64,000 nucleotides of DNA from Pseudomonadota bacterium (GCA_016704655.1 JADIZR010000009.1:1-64000), one strand, 5' to 3'; positions 8,282 through 17,954 are shown, numbered from the stretch's first letter. Made by a program: numbers and translations. The notes: generated from the sequence alone by a model not told the origin.

Positions 8282-9866
8282 TCAGGCGCTGACGGCGGCG
8301 AGTCCACCCGCCAGCGAATAGACGGCCGGATATCCGAGCGCGCGCAGGTGCCCTGCCAGCGCGAGACTGCGCACGCCATGCGCGCACACGATCAGGTAAC
8401 GGCCCTCGCGCGGCAGCGCGGTCGATCCCTGCAGGAACGCGCTGAGCGGCAGGTGCCATTCGATTGGCCCAGCCGGGACGTCCCTGGCGCGTTCCCACGG
8501 CTCACGGATGTCGACCAGCGTCAGGCCCGACGCAAAGGCTGCGGCCAGGGTGGGATACGCGAGCTCAAGGGCGGCCGGGTCGATCGCGTCCGTCTGCAGC
8601 TCACGCGGTGAGTGGTCGCAGGCAGGATTGCGCGCCGCGTGCAGCGTACGCCAGTGCATGCCGAGCAGGTCGAACACGTGCAGGGCCGGGGCGCCCTCGA
8701 CCGGCAGGCCCAGCAGTATCTTCAGTGCCTGCATCGCCTGCATTGCACCGAGCACCGCCGGGACCGGGCCGAGCACGCCAGCCTGTGCGCAGTTGCCGAC
8801 CAGCCCGTCGCGCGGCGCTTCGGGCCAGAGACAACGCAGGCAGGGCCAGTCCTCGCGCGGCAGGTACACCTGCAACTGGCCTTCGTACTGGTACACGCTG
8901 GCGAAGACCGCGGGCTTGCCAAGTATCACCGCGGCGTCGTTGACCGTGAACTTGGTCGCGAAGTTGTCGCTGCAGTCGACGACGACGTCGTACCGCGCGA
9001 GCCAGTCGACGAGGTTGCCGGCACCGGCGCGTTCGGCATGCACCGCGAACGTCGCCTCCGGGTTGAGTTCCCGCAGCCGCGCTGCGGCCACGGCCGCCTT
9101 CGACTTGCCGATGTCCGCGACGCCGTAGAGCGGCTGCCGGTGCAGGTTGCTCGCTTCGACGACGTCGCCTTCGACGATGCCGATGCGTCCGACACCGGCC
9201 GCGGCGAGGTACTGCAGCGCCGGCACGCCGAGGCCGCCGGCGCCGATGACGAGCACCGAGCCTGCGCGCAGACGCTGCTGTCCTGCGGCACCGACTTCGG
9301 GCAGCGCGATCTGCCGCGAGAAATCCGGCAGCGCGTGCTGCGGCGTCATCGCGGCGTGAGCGTGCGCGTGATCGTGTCCGTGCGCACCTTCAGCCAACGG
9401 GGTGACGATCTGATCCGCGTGACTCTCGTGCGCACCCGGTTGCGCGCAGCGCTCGCAGTTGACCCAGCCCGAATCGCCATCGACGTAATGTTCCTTCTTC
9501 CAGATCGGCACGCGGTGCTTCACTTCGTCGATGATGTAACGGCAGGCCGCAAAAGCCTCCGCGCGATGCCGTGAGCTCACGCCGACCCACACCGCCATCT
9601 CGCCGAGCGCGAGGTCACCGATCCGGTGGATGCAGGCGGCGTGCTGCACGCCGTACTTCGCGACTGCCTCGGCGACGATACCTTCGCCCTCGCGCTCGGC
9701 CAGCGCGGCGTAGGCCTCGTATTCAAGACGGCGCACCGCGCGCCCCTCATTGTGGTCGCGCACCCAGCCTTCGAACGTCGCATAGCCGCCGCACGCCGGG
9801 ATCGGCGAGCGCCTCGCGACCGCGAGCCGCGTCGATCGGCAACGTGCTGAAGGCGAACGGCTGCAT
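8282..9866 (-). CDS. MoaE-MoeB-rhodanese fusion protein (apparent frameshift in the MoaE part)
   Basis: About 527 aa once one extra base near 9796 is removed. The ATG at 9866 overlaps the moaD stop (TGATG). Domains in order: MoaE, large molybdopterin synthase subunit (RDHNEGRAV, then the catalytic-lysine motif WKKE near residue 122); a His/Ala-rich linker (GHDHAHAHAA); MoeB/ThiF-type E1 domain (VLVIGAGGLG nucleotide loop, SNLHRQ, DCSDN); and a C-terminal rhodanese domain with the persulfide loop CAHGVRS. One protein would thus combine molybdopterin formation, MoaD adenylation and sulfur transfer. The first zinc pair CLRC is intact, but the second is CDHS instead of CxxC. An internal ATG (MTPQHALP) could give a separate MoeB, but no ribosome site is seen there. 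Confidence 0.85.
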
Positions 9867-10108
9867 CAGCCGCCCGCGACGGGAGGGATAAAAACGACGC
9901 GGTCGCTGGATTCGAGCGGCGACGACCAGTCCCGGAACTCCTCGTTCACGGCGACGCGCAACATCGAGAGCGGCAGGGTGAAGCCGTGCCGGGCCCGCAC
10001 TTCTTCGTACAGTTCGGCAGGGGTTGCGGCCGCCGTTTCCAGGCGTTCCTCGCTGCAGCCGGCCTGTTCACGCAGCACGGCAAAATACTGGAGGGTGATC
10101 TTCTTCAT
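9866..10108 (-). CDS. moaD: Molybdopterin synthase small subunit MoaD
   Basis: 80 aa ubiquitin-like sulfur carrier ending in the required GG (FIPPVAGG), which is adenylated by MoeB and then thiocarboxylated. The N-terminus ITLQYFAVLREQAG is typical. With MoaE it converts cyclic pyranopterin monophosphate to molybdopterin. Both ends overlap neighbours by a few bases (ATGA with mobA, TGATG with the moaE fusion), so it is translationally coupled within the operon. Confidence 0.95.
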   Translation of the reverse strand: MKKITLQYFAVLREQAGCSEERLETAAATPAELYEEVRARHGFTLPLSMLRVAVNEEFRDWSSPLESSDRVVFIPPVAGG

Positions 10109-10710
10109 GGATTCGGCGGCCCGCCCAGGTGACCCCGGGCGCGTTGCAGGTCTTCGGGGGTGTTGACGTTGTCGAGCGCGGCGGGGTCGGGCTGCGGGAG
10201 CAGTGCGACACCGGTGCCGACAATGAATTTTCTCGGGCAGTTGCGGCCCGACGCGAGAGCTGACAGTACACCTTCGCGCGATGCGGGTTCATAGATCGCA
10301 CAGAGCGGCTCCGGCAATCCGTCGTGGCTGCTCGCGTAGGCGACGACGAGCCGGCCGTCGCGACGACTGATCAGGTGGCTGATGGCAACATCGTCGACGA
10401 ACGGCAGATCGCACGCCAGGACGAGCCACGCACTATCCGGGTGCGCCGCCTGTGCGGCGGCGATGCCCGCAATCGGGCCGGTGCCGTCGTGCACGTCGAC
10501 GATCACCGGTCGACCTTGCCGCACGGGGTCGTCCTGCTGGTCGGCGCGAATCGAGACGAACACACGCTGGCAGTGTCGAGCGAGCGTGTCGTACGCCCAG
10601 TCGAGCTGAGGGCGGCCGTGCAGGGCGAGGGCAGCCTTGTCGTGTCCCATGCGCCGGCTGGCGCCCCCCGCCAGCACGAGGCCGTACAGTGGTGCGAGCA
10701 GCTGCGTCAT
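10105..10710 (-). CDS. mobA: Molybdenum cofactor guanylyltransferase
   Basis: 201 aa from the ATG at 10710 that overlaps the moaC stop. Nucleotidyltransferase signature GLVLAGGASRRMGHDKA lies at about residues 9-25, and LVLACDLPFV carries the Mg-binding Asp. The C-terminal LDNVNTPEDL run is diagnostic of MobA. It attaches GMP to molybdenum cofactor to give the bis-MGD form, so the host should have DMSO-reductase-family molybdoenzymes; none is encoded in the window. Confidence 0.93.
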   Translation of the reverse strand: MTQLLAPLYGLVLAGGASRRMGHDKAALALHGRPQLDWAYDTLARHCQRVFVSIRADQQDDPVRQGRPVIVDVHDGTGPIAGIAAAQAAHPDSAWLVLACDLPFVDDVAISHLISRRDGRLVVAYASSHDGLPEPLCAIYEPASREGVLSALASGRNCPRKFIVGTGVALLPQPDPAALDNVNTPEDLQRARGHLGGPPNP

Positions 10711-11189
10711 TGCGCGATGCCTTCGTGCACGGTGCGCTTGCCGCCCTGCTTTTCGATCAGTCGCGTCTCCGCGATGACGATCTCGTGCGAAAGCGCCTTG
10801 CACATGTCGTAGATCGTGAGCGCCGCGATCGAGGCGCCGGTCAGGGCCTCCATTTCGACGCCCGTCCTGTGGTGCAGCGAGACCGTGCAGCGCACGACGG
10901 CTTCGTCGTCGTGCATGTCGATGACGACGTCGCAGCGCTCGAGGCCGAGCGGGTGGCAGAAGGGAATCAGCTCGTGCGTGCGCTTGGCGGCCATCACGCC
11001 GGCCACGATCGCCGTGTGGAACACCGGGCCCTTGCTGGTGGCGAAACCGGCGTCGCGCAGCGCGCGTGCGACAGCAGCTGGCAAGCGAACCCGCGATTCG
11101 GCTACGGCGGAACGCAACGTGACCGCCTTGCCGCTCACGTCCACCATGGTGGGGCGGCCTTGCGCGTCGACGTGGGTGAGTTCGGTCAT
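10707..11189 (-). CDS. moaC: Cyclic pyranopterin monophosphate synthase MoaC
   Basis: 160 aa starting MTELTHVDAQGRPTMVDVSGK, the normal length and opening; a longer in-frame extension over moaA is not used. Active-site elements KRTHELIPFCHPL and the MEALTGASIAALTIYDMCKA helix with the catalytic lysine are present. Together with MoaA it turns GTP into cyclic pyranopterin monophosphate. It follows moaA by 4 bases and overlaps mobA. Confidence 0.96.
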   Translation of the reverse strand: MTELTHVDAQGRPTMVDVSGKAVTLRSAVAESRVRLPAAVARALRDAGFATSKGPVFHTAIVAGVMAAKRTHELIPFCHPLGLERCDVVIDMHDDEAVVRCTVSLHHRTGVEMEALTGASIAALTIYDMCKALSHEIVIAETRLIEKQGGKRTVHEGIAQ

Positions 11190-11193
11190 CGTG

Positions 11194-12258
11194 TCATCCG
11201 CCGATGTAGTGCATTTCGACCTTGCGCAGCGGAGCCTCGCTGCCGCGCAACTCGCTGCGTGTGTCGCTGTAACGGTCCGTCCGCTGTGTCCACGCGCTGC
11301 GCAGCAACTCGAGCAGTTCAGCATCCGACGCGCCGGCGCGCAATGGCGCGCGCAGATCGAGTCCGCGCGTCGCGAACAGGCAGGTATACAACACGCCTTC
11401 GGAAGAAAGCCGCGCGCGATTACAGTCGCCGCAGAACGGCTCGCTCACCGACGATACGAAGCCGATCTCACCGGCGCCATCGTCATACGTGTAACGCGAT
11501 GCGACCTCGCCCCGGTAGCGGCCGGGTGCGGCCGTCACCGGCCAGCGCGCCGCGATCTGCCGCAGGATGTCGGCCGACGGCACGACCTGCGCGGGCTCCC
11601 AGGCGTTGCGGTTGCCGACGTCCATGTATTCGATCAGCCGCACGGTGACGCCCGTGCCGCGGAAATGCTCGAGCAGGTTGAGCACCGTGTGATCATTGAG
11701 CCCGCGCTGTACCACGGTGTTGACTTTGACCGGCCGCAAGCCCGCCGCGAGCGCAGCCTCGATTCCCTCGAGCACCTGCGGCAACCCGCCGAAGCCGCCG
11801 CTCATTTTCGTAAATACCGCTTCGTCGAGCGAGTCGAGGCTCACGGTGACCCGATGCAGGCCATTGCCCTTCAATTCAGCCGCATGCTGCGCGAGCAGGA
11901 CGCCATTGGTCGTGAGCGCGAGGTCCTCGATGCCGTCGATGCCCGACAGTTCGGCGACGAGATCCGGCAGGCCGTTGCGCAGCAGGGGTTCGCCGCCCGT
12001 CAGGCGCACCTTGCGCACGCCGAGGCGAGCCGCGACCCGCGCCAGCCGCACGATCTCCTCGAACGACAGCCGTTCCTGCGCACGGAGGAAGCGGTACTTC
12101 TCGTCGAACGTCGACTGCGGCATGCAGTACGGGCAACGGAAATTGCAGCGGTCCATGACCGAGATGCGCAGGTCGTGCACCGGCCGGCCGAGTTTGTCGA
12201 CCACGGCGTGCAGCGGACCCAGGGCGACAATACCGGTGGAACTGCGTGGATCAGCCAT
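11194..12258 (-). CDS. moaA: GTP 3',8-cyclase MoaA
   Basis: 354 aa radical-SAM enzyme. The N-terminal cluster motif is CNFRCPYC (near residue 38), followed by KVRLTGGEPLLR, and the C-terminal cluster is FCGDCNRARLSSEGVLYTC. It ends in the functionally important Gly-Gly (MHYIGG). It catalyses the first step of molybdenum-cofactor synthesis together with MoaC. It is the second gene of the moeA-moaA-moaC-mobA-moaD-moaE/moeB operon. Confidence 0.97.
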   Translation of the reverse strand: MADPRSSTGIVALGPLHAVVDKLGRPVHDLRISVMDRCNFRCPYCMPQSTFDEKYRFLRAQERLSFEEIVRLARVAARLGVRKVRLTGGEPLLRNGLPDLVAELSGIDGIEDLALTTNGVLLAQHAAELKGNGLHRVTVSLDSLDEAVFTKMSGGFGGLPQVLEGIEAALAAGLRPVKVNTVVQRGLNDHTVLNLLEHFRGTGVTVRLIEYMDVGNRNAWEPAQVVPSADILRQIAARWPVTAAPGRYRGEVASRYTYDDGAGEIGFVSSVSEPFCGDCNRARLSSEGVLYTCLFATRGLDLRAPLRAGASDAELLELLRSAWTQRTDRYSDTRSELRGSEAPLRKVEMHYIGG

Positions 12259-12264
12259 GTGCGT

Positions 12265-13485
12265 TTACCAGCGGTACAGCGGCGCGAGGAAACCTGCCGC
12301 AAATTCGCGGGGGCCCGGCGGCAGTTCCACGAAACCATCCGTACCCAGCAAGGAAATGAAGTCCCCCGAACCACGCGTGGGCCGCGGCATGGCGACCATG
12401 CCGAGGGTCGAACTGTATTCCACACCCACCGGCAGGAAAAAGGCGAGTGGCGGCTTGACCTTGAACGCCGACCCCAATGGGACGTGTTCGGCAGCGCGCG
12501 CCGGCGCGCCGGCCATCGCTGCCAGCGCGGGCACGACGTAACGCAACAGGCAAACCAGGGCAGACACCGGATTGCCGGGCAGTCCGAACACGGTCTGGCC
12601 CGTCGATCCGATGCCGAACCAGGCCGGCTTGCCCGGACGCTGCGCGACCTTGTGAAAAACTTCCCTGACGCCGAGTTGTCGCAGGACGCTCGGCACGTGA
12701 TCGTAGCGTCCCATCGAGACGCCTCCCGTCAGGACGATCACGTCGTGAGTGGCGAGGTGCGCCGAGAGTCGCTCGGCGAGCACTGCGTGGTCATCCGGCA
12801 AGTGATCTTCGGCGACTCGTTGATGGCCGCGCAGGTTCAAGGCACCGCGCAAGGCATAGCTGTTCGACCGGCGAACCTGCCAGGCCGCGATTGGCTGGTC
12901 AGGTGCGACGAGTTCGTCGCCCGTGGTGGCAATCAGGATGCGGGGCTCAATGCGCACGTCGGCCCGGGGCAGCCCGGCGGAGGCGAGTACCGCAAGCTCT
13001 GGCGCACCGAGGCGCGTGCCGCGCGCGAGCAGCAGATCGCCTTCGCGTGCATCCAGCCCGCGCGTATGCACGTTGAGAAAAGGTTCGACTGGCATGTCAT
13101 CGTCGACCACGGCGCAGCCGTCCTCGACGCGCAGGCGTTCAACCGGTACGACGCAGTCGCAACCCTGCGGCAGCACCGCGCCGGTCATTGCTTCGAGGCA
13201 GTCGGCGGCATCGACAAGATTCAGCGGCGGGTAGCCGGCGGCCTGGATGCCAGCGATGCGAAATCGGCGTTGCCCCTGGCGCCACGCCTGCGAGGCGAAG
13301 GCGATGCCGTCCATCGTGACCCGATCGAACGGAGGCTGGTCACGTTCCGAGCGCACGGACTGGGCAAGGAACGCGCCCGCCAGGGATTCCAGCGGGCGCG
13401 ATTCGACGGGCAGCGGGAGCACGTGTTCGCGTACGAGCGCCTCCGCTTCAGCCGGGGTGGGCAGGGCCGACGCACCCGACGTCAT
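12265..13485 (-). CDS. moeA: Molybdopterin molybdenumtransferase MoeA
   Basis: 406 aa. Family features: the DRVTMDGIAF active-site segment (near residue 55), AMTGAVLPQGCDCVVPVE, the TGDELV motif and TGGVSMGRYDHV (MPT-binding domain), and GLPGNPVSALV. A C-terminal beta-barrel domain follows. It inserts molybdate into adenylylated molybdopterin. It is the first gene of the minus-strand cofactor operon. No separate mog/moaB gene was seen in the window, so that activity would have to be encoded elsewhere. Confidence 0.95.
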   Translation of the reverse strand: MTSGASALPTPAEAEALVREHVLPLPVESRPLESLAGAFLAQSVRSERDQPPFDRVTMDGIAFASQAWRQGQRRFRIAGIQAAGYPPLNLVDAADCLEAMTGAVLPQGCDCVVPVERLRVEDGCAVVDDDMPVEPFLNVHTRGLDAREGDLLLARGTRLGAPELAVLASAGLPRADVRIEPRILIATTGDELVAPDQPIAAWQVRRSNSYALRGALNLRGHQRVAEDHLPDDHAVLAERLSAHLATHDVIVLTGGVSMGRYDHVPSVLRQLGVREVFHKVAQRPGKPAWFGIGSTGQTVFGLPGNPVSALVCLLRYVVPALAAMAGAPARAAEHVPLGSAFKVKPPLAFFLPVGVEYSSTLGMVAMPRPTRGSGDFISLLGTDGFVELPPGPREFAAGFLAPLYRW

Positions 13486-13516
13486 GCGAGCAGGGCGCTG
13501 GGACGAACGCCGGGCC

Positions 13517-13900
13517 TCACTTGGCGGCCTTCTCCGAGAACGCCTTCTTCTCGACGTTCCAGCGGTCCACCAGCGCCTGCAGTTCGTCGAGTGCCGAATT
13601 GTGCTTCTTGGCGTGGATCGCCTCGACAGCCGTTTTCTTTTCGGCGAGCTGCGGGTCGGCCGGATCCAGCGCCGCCAGTTGCTCGGTCTGGTCCTGATCG
13701 AGGCACGGCAGGTAAGTCTCCTGTACGTTCTTCGCGTAGTCCTTCACCAGGGTCTGCGCCGCCAGCATCTCCTCCTTGGTCGCAGACGCGCCATTCGGCA
13801 GCGCCTGCGGCGCCTGGGGATAGACGCATGTGGCGGCTTCGGCGGCGGCGCTCAACGCCAGCAGGGCCGGGGCGAGGGCAAGGGCGGTCAGCATCTTCAT
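13517..13900 (-). CDS. Small exported protein of unknown function
   Basis: 127 aa with a clear signal peptide (MKMLTALALAPALLALSAAAEA, cleavage near residue 22-23). The mature protein is a charged, probably helical ~100-residue protein with two cysteines, one in the first residues after cleavage (ATCVYPQAP) and one at YLPCLDQD, which could form a disulfide in the periplasm. The C-terminal half is rich in Lys/Glu/Ala (ELQALVDRWNVEKKAFSEKAAK). I do not recognise a characterised family. It lies 31 bp upstream of moeA on the same strand but with its own signal, so a link to cofactor synthesis is not implied. Confidence 0.7.
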   Translation of the reverse strand: MKMLTALALAPALLALSAAAEAATCVYPQAPQALPNGASATKEEMLAAQTLVKDYAKNVQETYLPCLDQDQTEQLAALDPADPQLAEKKTAVEAIHAKKHNSALDELQALVDRWNVEKKAFSEKAAK

Positions 13901-14101
13901 GTCGTTGGAACCTCGAAAGTGCCAGTGGTCGCGCAGCCTGCCACAGCGGCCGGCGGATTGCGGACGGGCACTATACCGCAGCCTTCGGCCCATCCGGACC
14001 GGGCCGGGCAGGAAACCCCAGGCGGCGGGGTTGGCAGGGTGGTCCGGCTTCGTGTCCAATGCCGGCTGCGTCCGACCCGATCCCCGACTGGAAGCCCACC
14101 G

Positions 14102-15641
14102 ATGCCCCCCGAAATCAACTGCCGCCGCCGTTACCCCTGCCGCCGAAGCCCTGGAACTCGGCCATTTCATCGGAGGACGGGAGGTCGCCGGGGCCTCCGG
14201 TCGCAAGGGGATCGTGCACAACCCGGCCACCGGCCAGGTCCGGGGCGAAGTGGCCTTTGCCAGCGCCGACGAGACCCGTGCGGCCATTGCCGCGGCTGAG
14301 GCCGCGCTGCCGGCCTGGTCGGCCACGCCGCCGCTGCAGCGCGCGCGGATCATGTTCAAGTTCAAGGCACTGCTCGAGGAGCACACCGACGAGCTGGCGC
14401 GGCTGATCACGGTCGAGCACGGCAAGGTGTTTTCGGACGCACGTGGCGAAGTCATCCGCGGCACCGAGGTCGTCGAGTTCGCCTGCGGTATCCCGCAGAT
14501 GCTGAAAGGCGAGTTCAGCGAAAACGTCGGCACCAATGTCGACAGCTGGTCGCAGCGCCAGCCGGTCGGCGTCTGCGCCGGCATCACGCCGTTCAACTTT
14601 CCGGCGATGGTGCCGATGTGGATGTTCCCGGTGGCGATCGCCTGCGGCAACACGTTCATCCTGAAGCCGTCCGAGAAGGACCCAAGCTGTCCCATGCGCG
14701 TGTCGCAACTGCTCAAGCAGGCCGGCCTGCCGGACGGCGTCTTCAACGTCGTCAACGGCGATCGCGAAGCCGTGGACACGCTGCTGACGGATCCACGCGT
14801 GGGAGCCATCAGCTTCGTCGGCTCGACGCCGGTTGCCGAATATATCTATCGCACCGCCTCGACGCATGGCAAGCGCGTGCAGGCGCTCGGCGGCGCCAAG
14901 AACCACATGGTCGTGATGCCGGACGCCGACATCGAAAACGCGGCCAGTGCGCTGATCGGCGCGGCCTATGGCTCCGCCGGCGAGCGCTGCATGGCGATCT
15001 CGGTGGCCGTTGCCGTAGGCGATGCGGCCGATCCACTGATCGATGCGCTGCAGCGGCAGCTCAAGCAGCTCAAGGTCGGCTCGGGGCTCGACGACGGCGT
15101 CGAGATGGGCCCGCTCGTTACCCGGGAACACCGTGACCGCGTCAGCGGTTACGTGGACCTCGGCGTGCAGGAAGGCGCGAAGCTCGTCGTCGACGGCCGC
15201 GGTCTGCGCTTGCGCGGGCTCGAGGACGGGTTCTTCATCGGGCCGTGCCTGTTCGACGGCGTCGAGCCGCAAATGCGGATCTACAAGGAAGAGATTTTCG
15301 GGCCGGTGCTGTGTGTCGTGCGCGTGCCGGACCTGGCGACTGCCACCAGGCTTGTCAACGAGCATGAGTTCGGCAATGGCACGGCCATCTTCACCGCGAG
15401 CGGCGAAGCCGCGCGAACGTTCACCCAGGGCGTGCAGGCGGGCATGGTTGGAATCAACGTGCCGATTCCGGTTCCGATGGCCTTCCACTCGTTCGGCGGC
15501 TGGAAGCGCTCGTTGTTCGGGGCGCTGCACGTGCACGGCCCGGACGGCGTGCGCTTCTACACACGGCTCAAGACTGTGACTTCGCGCTGGCCTAACGCGC
15601 GCAGGGAAAGTGCGCAATTCGTCATGCCAACGATGAAGTAA
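14102..15641 (+). CDS. mmsA: CoA-acylating methylmalonate-semialdehyde dehydrogenase (frame problem at the start)
   Basis: About 512 aa. Aldehyde-dehydrogenase fold with the MmsA hallmarks: ITPFNFPAMVPMWMFP, the NAD loop FVGSTPVAEYIY, LGGAKNHMVV, and the catalytic Cys in SAGERCMAIS; KEEIFGPVL follows. It converts methylmalonate semialdehyde (valine degradation) or malonate semialdehyde (beta-alanine/inositol) to propionyl-CoA or acetyl-CoA. The natural ATG at 14102 is followed by six C (14105-14110) and is one base out of frame with the rest; with five C the protein would start MPPKSTAAAVTP. No other convincing in-frame start exists, so a homopolymer error is likely. tRNA-Arg follows directly. 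Confidence 0.9.
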
Positions 15642-15665
15642 CGGTAAACTTCGCCTTCCCAACGC

Positions 15666-15742
15666 GCGGCCGTAGCTCAGCTGGATAGAGCATCAGGCTT
15701 CGAACCTGAGGGTCGGGGGTTCGAATCCCTCCGGCCGCGCCA
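15666..15742 (+). tRNA. tRNA-Arg, anticodon TCG
   Basis: 77 nt cloverleaf with encoded CCA. Acceptor arms GCGGCCG and CGGCCGC pair perfectly; the D-arm (GCTC...GAGC), anticodon stem CAGG/CCTG with loop CTTCGAA (anticodon TCG, reading CGA and neighbours) and T-arm with GGTTCGAATCC are all present. Confidence 0.96.
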
Positions 15743-15814
15743 GTCAGTCCACCCAGTGACAACCTTCCAGGCCGGCGGGGTAAACAACCTGCGTCGTGCC
15801 GTTGAGAGCGCACG

Positions 15815-17917
15815 ATGCACAAGCCTTATTCCCCTTCATGGCTCCTGCGGGCCGCCATCGCCCTGCAACTCCTCCCCGCCCTCGCCGTCGCCGACGATGC
15901 GGGCACCGGTGCCGCAGGAGCCGGGCTCGAGGTGGTCACGGTCACGGCGCAGAAGGTCAACGAAGACCTGCAGAAGGCCAGCGCCGCCATCACGGTGATA
16001 GCGGGTGACGTCCTGGTCAGCGCCGGTGTGTACGACATCCGCGGCGTGCAGAACCTGATGCCGCTGGTCCGGTTCCAGGCCGAGAACGCCTCGACCGAAC
16101 TCTACATCCGCGGCGTCGGCTCGACGCTCGACCTGCCGAACATCGAGCCTCCCAACGCGTTCAACTTCAACGGCGTCTACATCCCGCGCGAAGGCACCAG
16201 CGTCGGCCTGTTCGACATCGAGTCCATCGAACTGTTGCCGGGCCCCCAGGGCACGCTGTACGGACGCGCGGCGCTCGGCGGCGCCGTCAACGTCGAGTTC
16301 AATCGACCGACGCAGGAGCTCGAGACCAGCGGCGTGCTCGAGGTGGGCGACTATTCGCTGCTGCACGGCACGATCGTGCAGAACCTGCCGGTGTCGGAAC
16401 AGCTCGCGCTGCGCGGCGCAGTCGATTACATCGAACGCGACGGCTACCTGCGGACGGGCGCGGATTCCCAGGAGGACTACGCAGGCCGGCTCTCGGCGCT
16501 CTACGCGCCGACCGACGACCTCGACGTCTACGTCTGGCTGCACGGTGCGAAGAAGGACGGCAAGTCGCCCAACCTCGTACGCCGCGGCTTCAACGGCGGT
16601 ACCTTCGACGGCGATCCCAACGCGTTCAACACCAGCGACCCCTGGGACGACCGAATCGACCCGGGTGCGCCGATGGCGTCGCCGCAGGATTTCGAGAACA
16701 TGGTGCTCGGTGCGCAGGTCGACTGGGACCTGGGGGATGCCAGGCTGACGTACATACCCGGCTATTTTTACCTCGACTGGTCTGCAGACTACTGGCTCGA
16801 AAACATTCCGGCGCTGCTCACCGCGCACTACAACCAGGTGACGAACGAGTTGCGCCTCGCGAGCGACTCGGACTCAAAGCTGCAATGGCTCGGCGGCCTG
16901 TATGCCTACCAGGTCACGAACTCCGGTGATTTCATCGTTGGCGGCTTTCCGCTCTCGCAGATTTCGCGCAACCGGCTCGAAGGCTATGCGGCCTTTGGCG
17001 AAGCGACGTATTCGCTGACGGAGACCGTGCGCGTCACCGCGGGTGGCCGCTTCAGCTGGGACCAGCGTGAAGGCGAGGGCCAGACGGCGTTCGGCGAGCC
17101 GTTCTCGGCCGACGAGGAATACGACAACGTCGACTGGAAGCTGGGCGTCGAGCTGGACCTGGGAGCGGACGCGATGGCGTACGCCACGATCCAGACCGGT
17201 TACCAGCCGGGAACGTACAATGCGTTTCCGGCCACGGACGAGCTGTCCAACCTGGTGCAGTCGGCGACGATGACGGCGTACACGGCTGGCATCAAGAGTC
17301 GTTTTCTCGACGGCCGTCTGCAGGTCAACGACGAAGTTTTCTACTACGACTACGAAAACCTGTTGGTGCAGTCGTTCAACTTGAACACCGCGTTGCTGAC
17401 GACCTTCAATGCGGACCAGACGACGATCTGGGGCAACCAGCTCGACGTGCTGTTCGCGCCGACCGATCGCGACCGGCTGAACCTGTCGGTGGGTTACCTC
17501 AATGCCGAGTACGACGATTTCGTCGTCCCGGACGACGTGAACATTGGAATTCCGAACCGGGATTTCGGCGGCTACCCGCTGCAGAACGCGCCGGAGTGGA
17601 CGGTGTCCGCCGGCTATCAGCACGAGTTCCCGATCGGCCCGGGCCGGCTGCTCGCGCGCCTCGAGACGCGCTACGAGGACTCGTTCTGGGGCACGTTCGC
17701 GCAGTTCCGCGGCACCGAGCAGCAGGACTACTTCAAGACCGATGCAGCGGTCACGTACTACGCGCCAGACGATCGCTGGAGCCTGGGCCTCTGGGTGAAG
17801 AACATCGAGAACGAGGCGGTGCTCGCTGCAGCGACGACCGGCCAGTTCGGGCCGTACGCCGACGTCTTCATCGAGCCGCCGCGGACGTACGGCGCGCGGT
17901 TCACGTTCAAGCTCTGA
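15815..17917 (+). CDS. TonB-dependent outer-membrane receptor
   Basis: 700 aa. Signal peptide at residues 1-26 (ends ALAVADDAG), then a TonB-box-like stretch (EVVTVTAQKVNEDL), the plug domain (IRGVQNLMPLV, IRGVGSTLDLP, LPGPQGTLYGRAALGGAVN) and a 22-strand-type barrel rich in alternating aromatic residues. It ends FTFKL. The plug resembles the iron-complex/sterol-type receptors abundant in Steroidobacterales and sphingomonads; the substrate is not predictable. It directly follows tRNA-Arg and is convergent with a second receptor, with a shared terminator between them. Confidence 0.9.
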   Translation: MHKPYSPSWLLRAAIALQLLPALAVADDAGTGAAGAGLEVVTVTAQKVNEDLQKASAAITVIAGDVLVSAGVYDIRGVQNLMPLVRFQAENASTELYIRGVGSTLDLPNIEPPNAFNFNGVYIPREGTSVGLFDIESIELLPGPQGTLYGRAALGGAVNVEFNRPTQELETSGVLEVGDYSLLHGTIVQNLPVSEQLALRGAVDYIERDGYLRTGADSQEDYAGRLSALYAPTDDLDVYVWLHGAKKDGKSPNLVRRGFNGGTFDGDPNAFNTSDPWDDRIDPGAPMASPQDFENMVLGAQVDWDLGDARLTYIPGYFYLDWSADYWLENIPALLTAHYNQVTNELRLASDSDSKLQWLGGLYAYQVTNSGDFIVGGFPLSQISRNRLEGYAAFGEATYSLTETVRVTAGGRFSWDQREGEGQTAFGEPFSADEEYDNVDWKLGVELDLGADAMAYATIQTGYQPGTYNAFPATDELSNLVQSATMTAYTAGIKSRFLDGRLQVNDEVFYYDYENLLVQSFNLNTALLTTFNADQTTIWGNQLDVLFAPTDRDRLNLSVGYLNAEYDDFVVPDDVNIGIPNRDFGGYPLQNAPEWTVSAGYQHEFPIGPGRLLARLETRYEDSFWGTFAQFRGTEQQDYFKTDAAVTYYAPDDRWSLGLWVKNIENEAVLAAATTGQFGPYADVFIEPPRTYGARFTFKL

Positions 17918-17954
17918 TCGCCAGCTCCCTGTCCCGCTGCCAGCGGCCTGGCAA

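Noticed and set aside
9341..9420. Histidine-rich stretch as a separate metal-binding protein.
   Set aside because: It is the linker between the MoaE and MoeB domains in one continuous frame.
10816..14406. A 1196-residue plus-strand open frame across moaC, moaA and moeA.
   Set aside because: It covers several conserved minus-strand genes and shows no domain, only composition typical of a shadow frame.
15666..17917. Genomic island inserted at tRNA-Arg.
   Set aside because: No integrase and no direct repeat of the tRNA 3' end is visible downstream.
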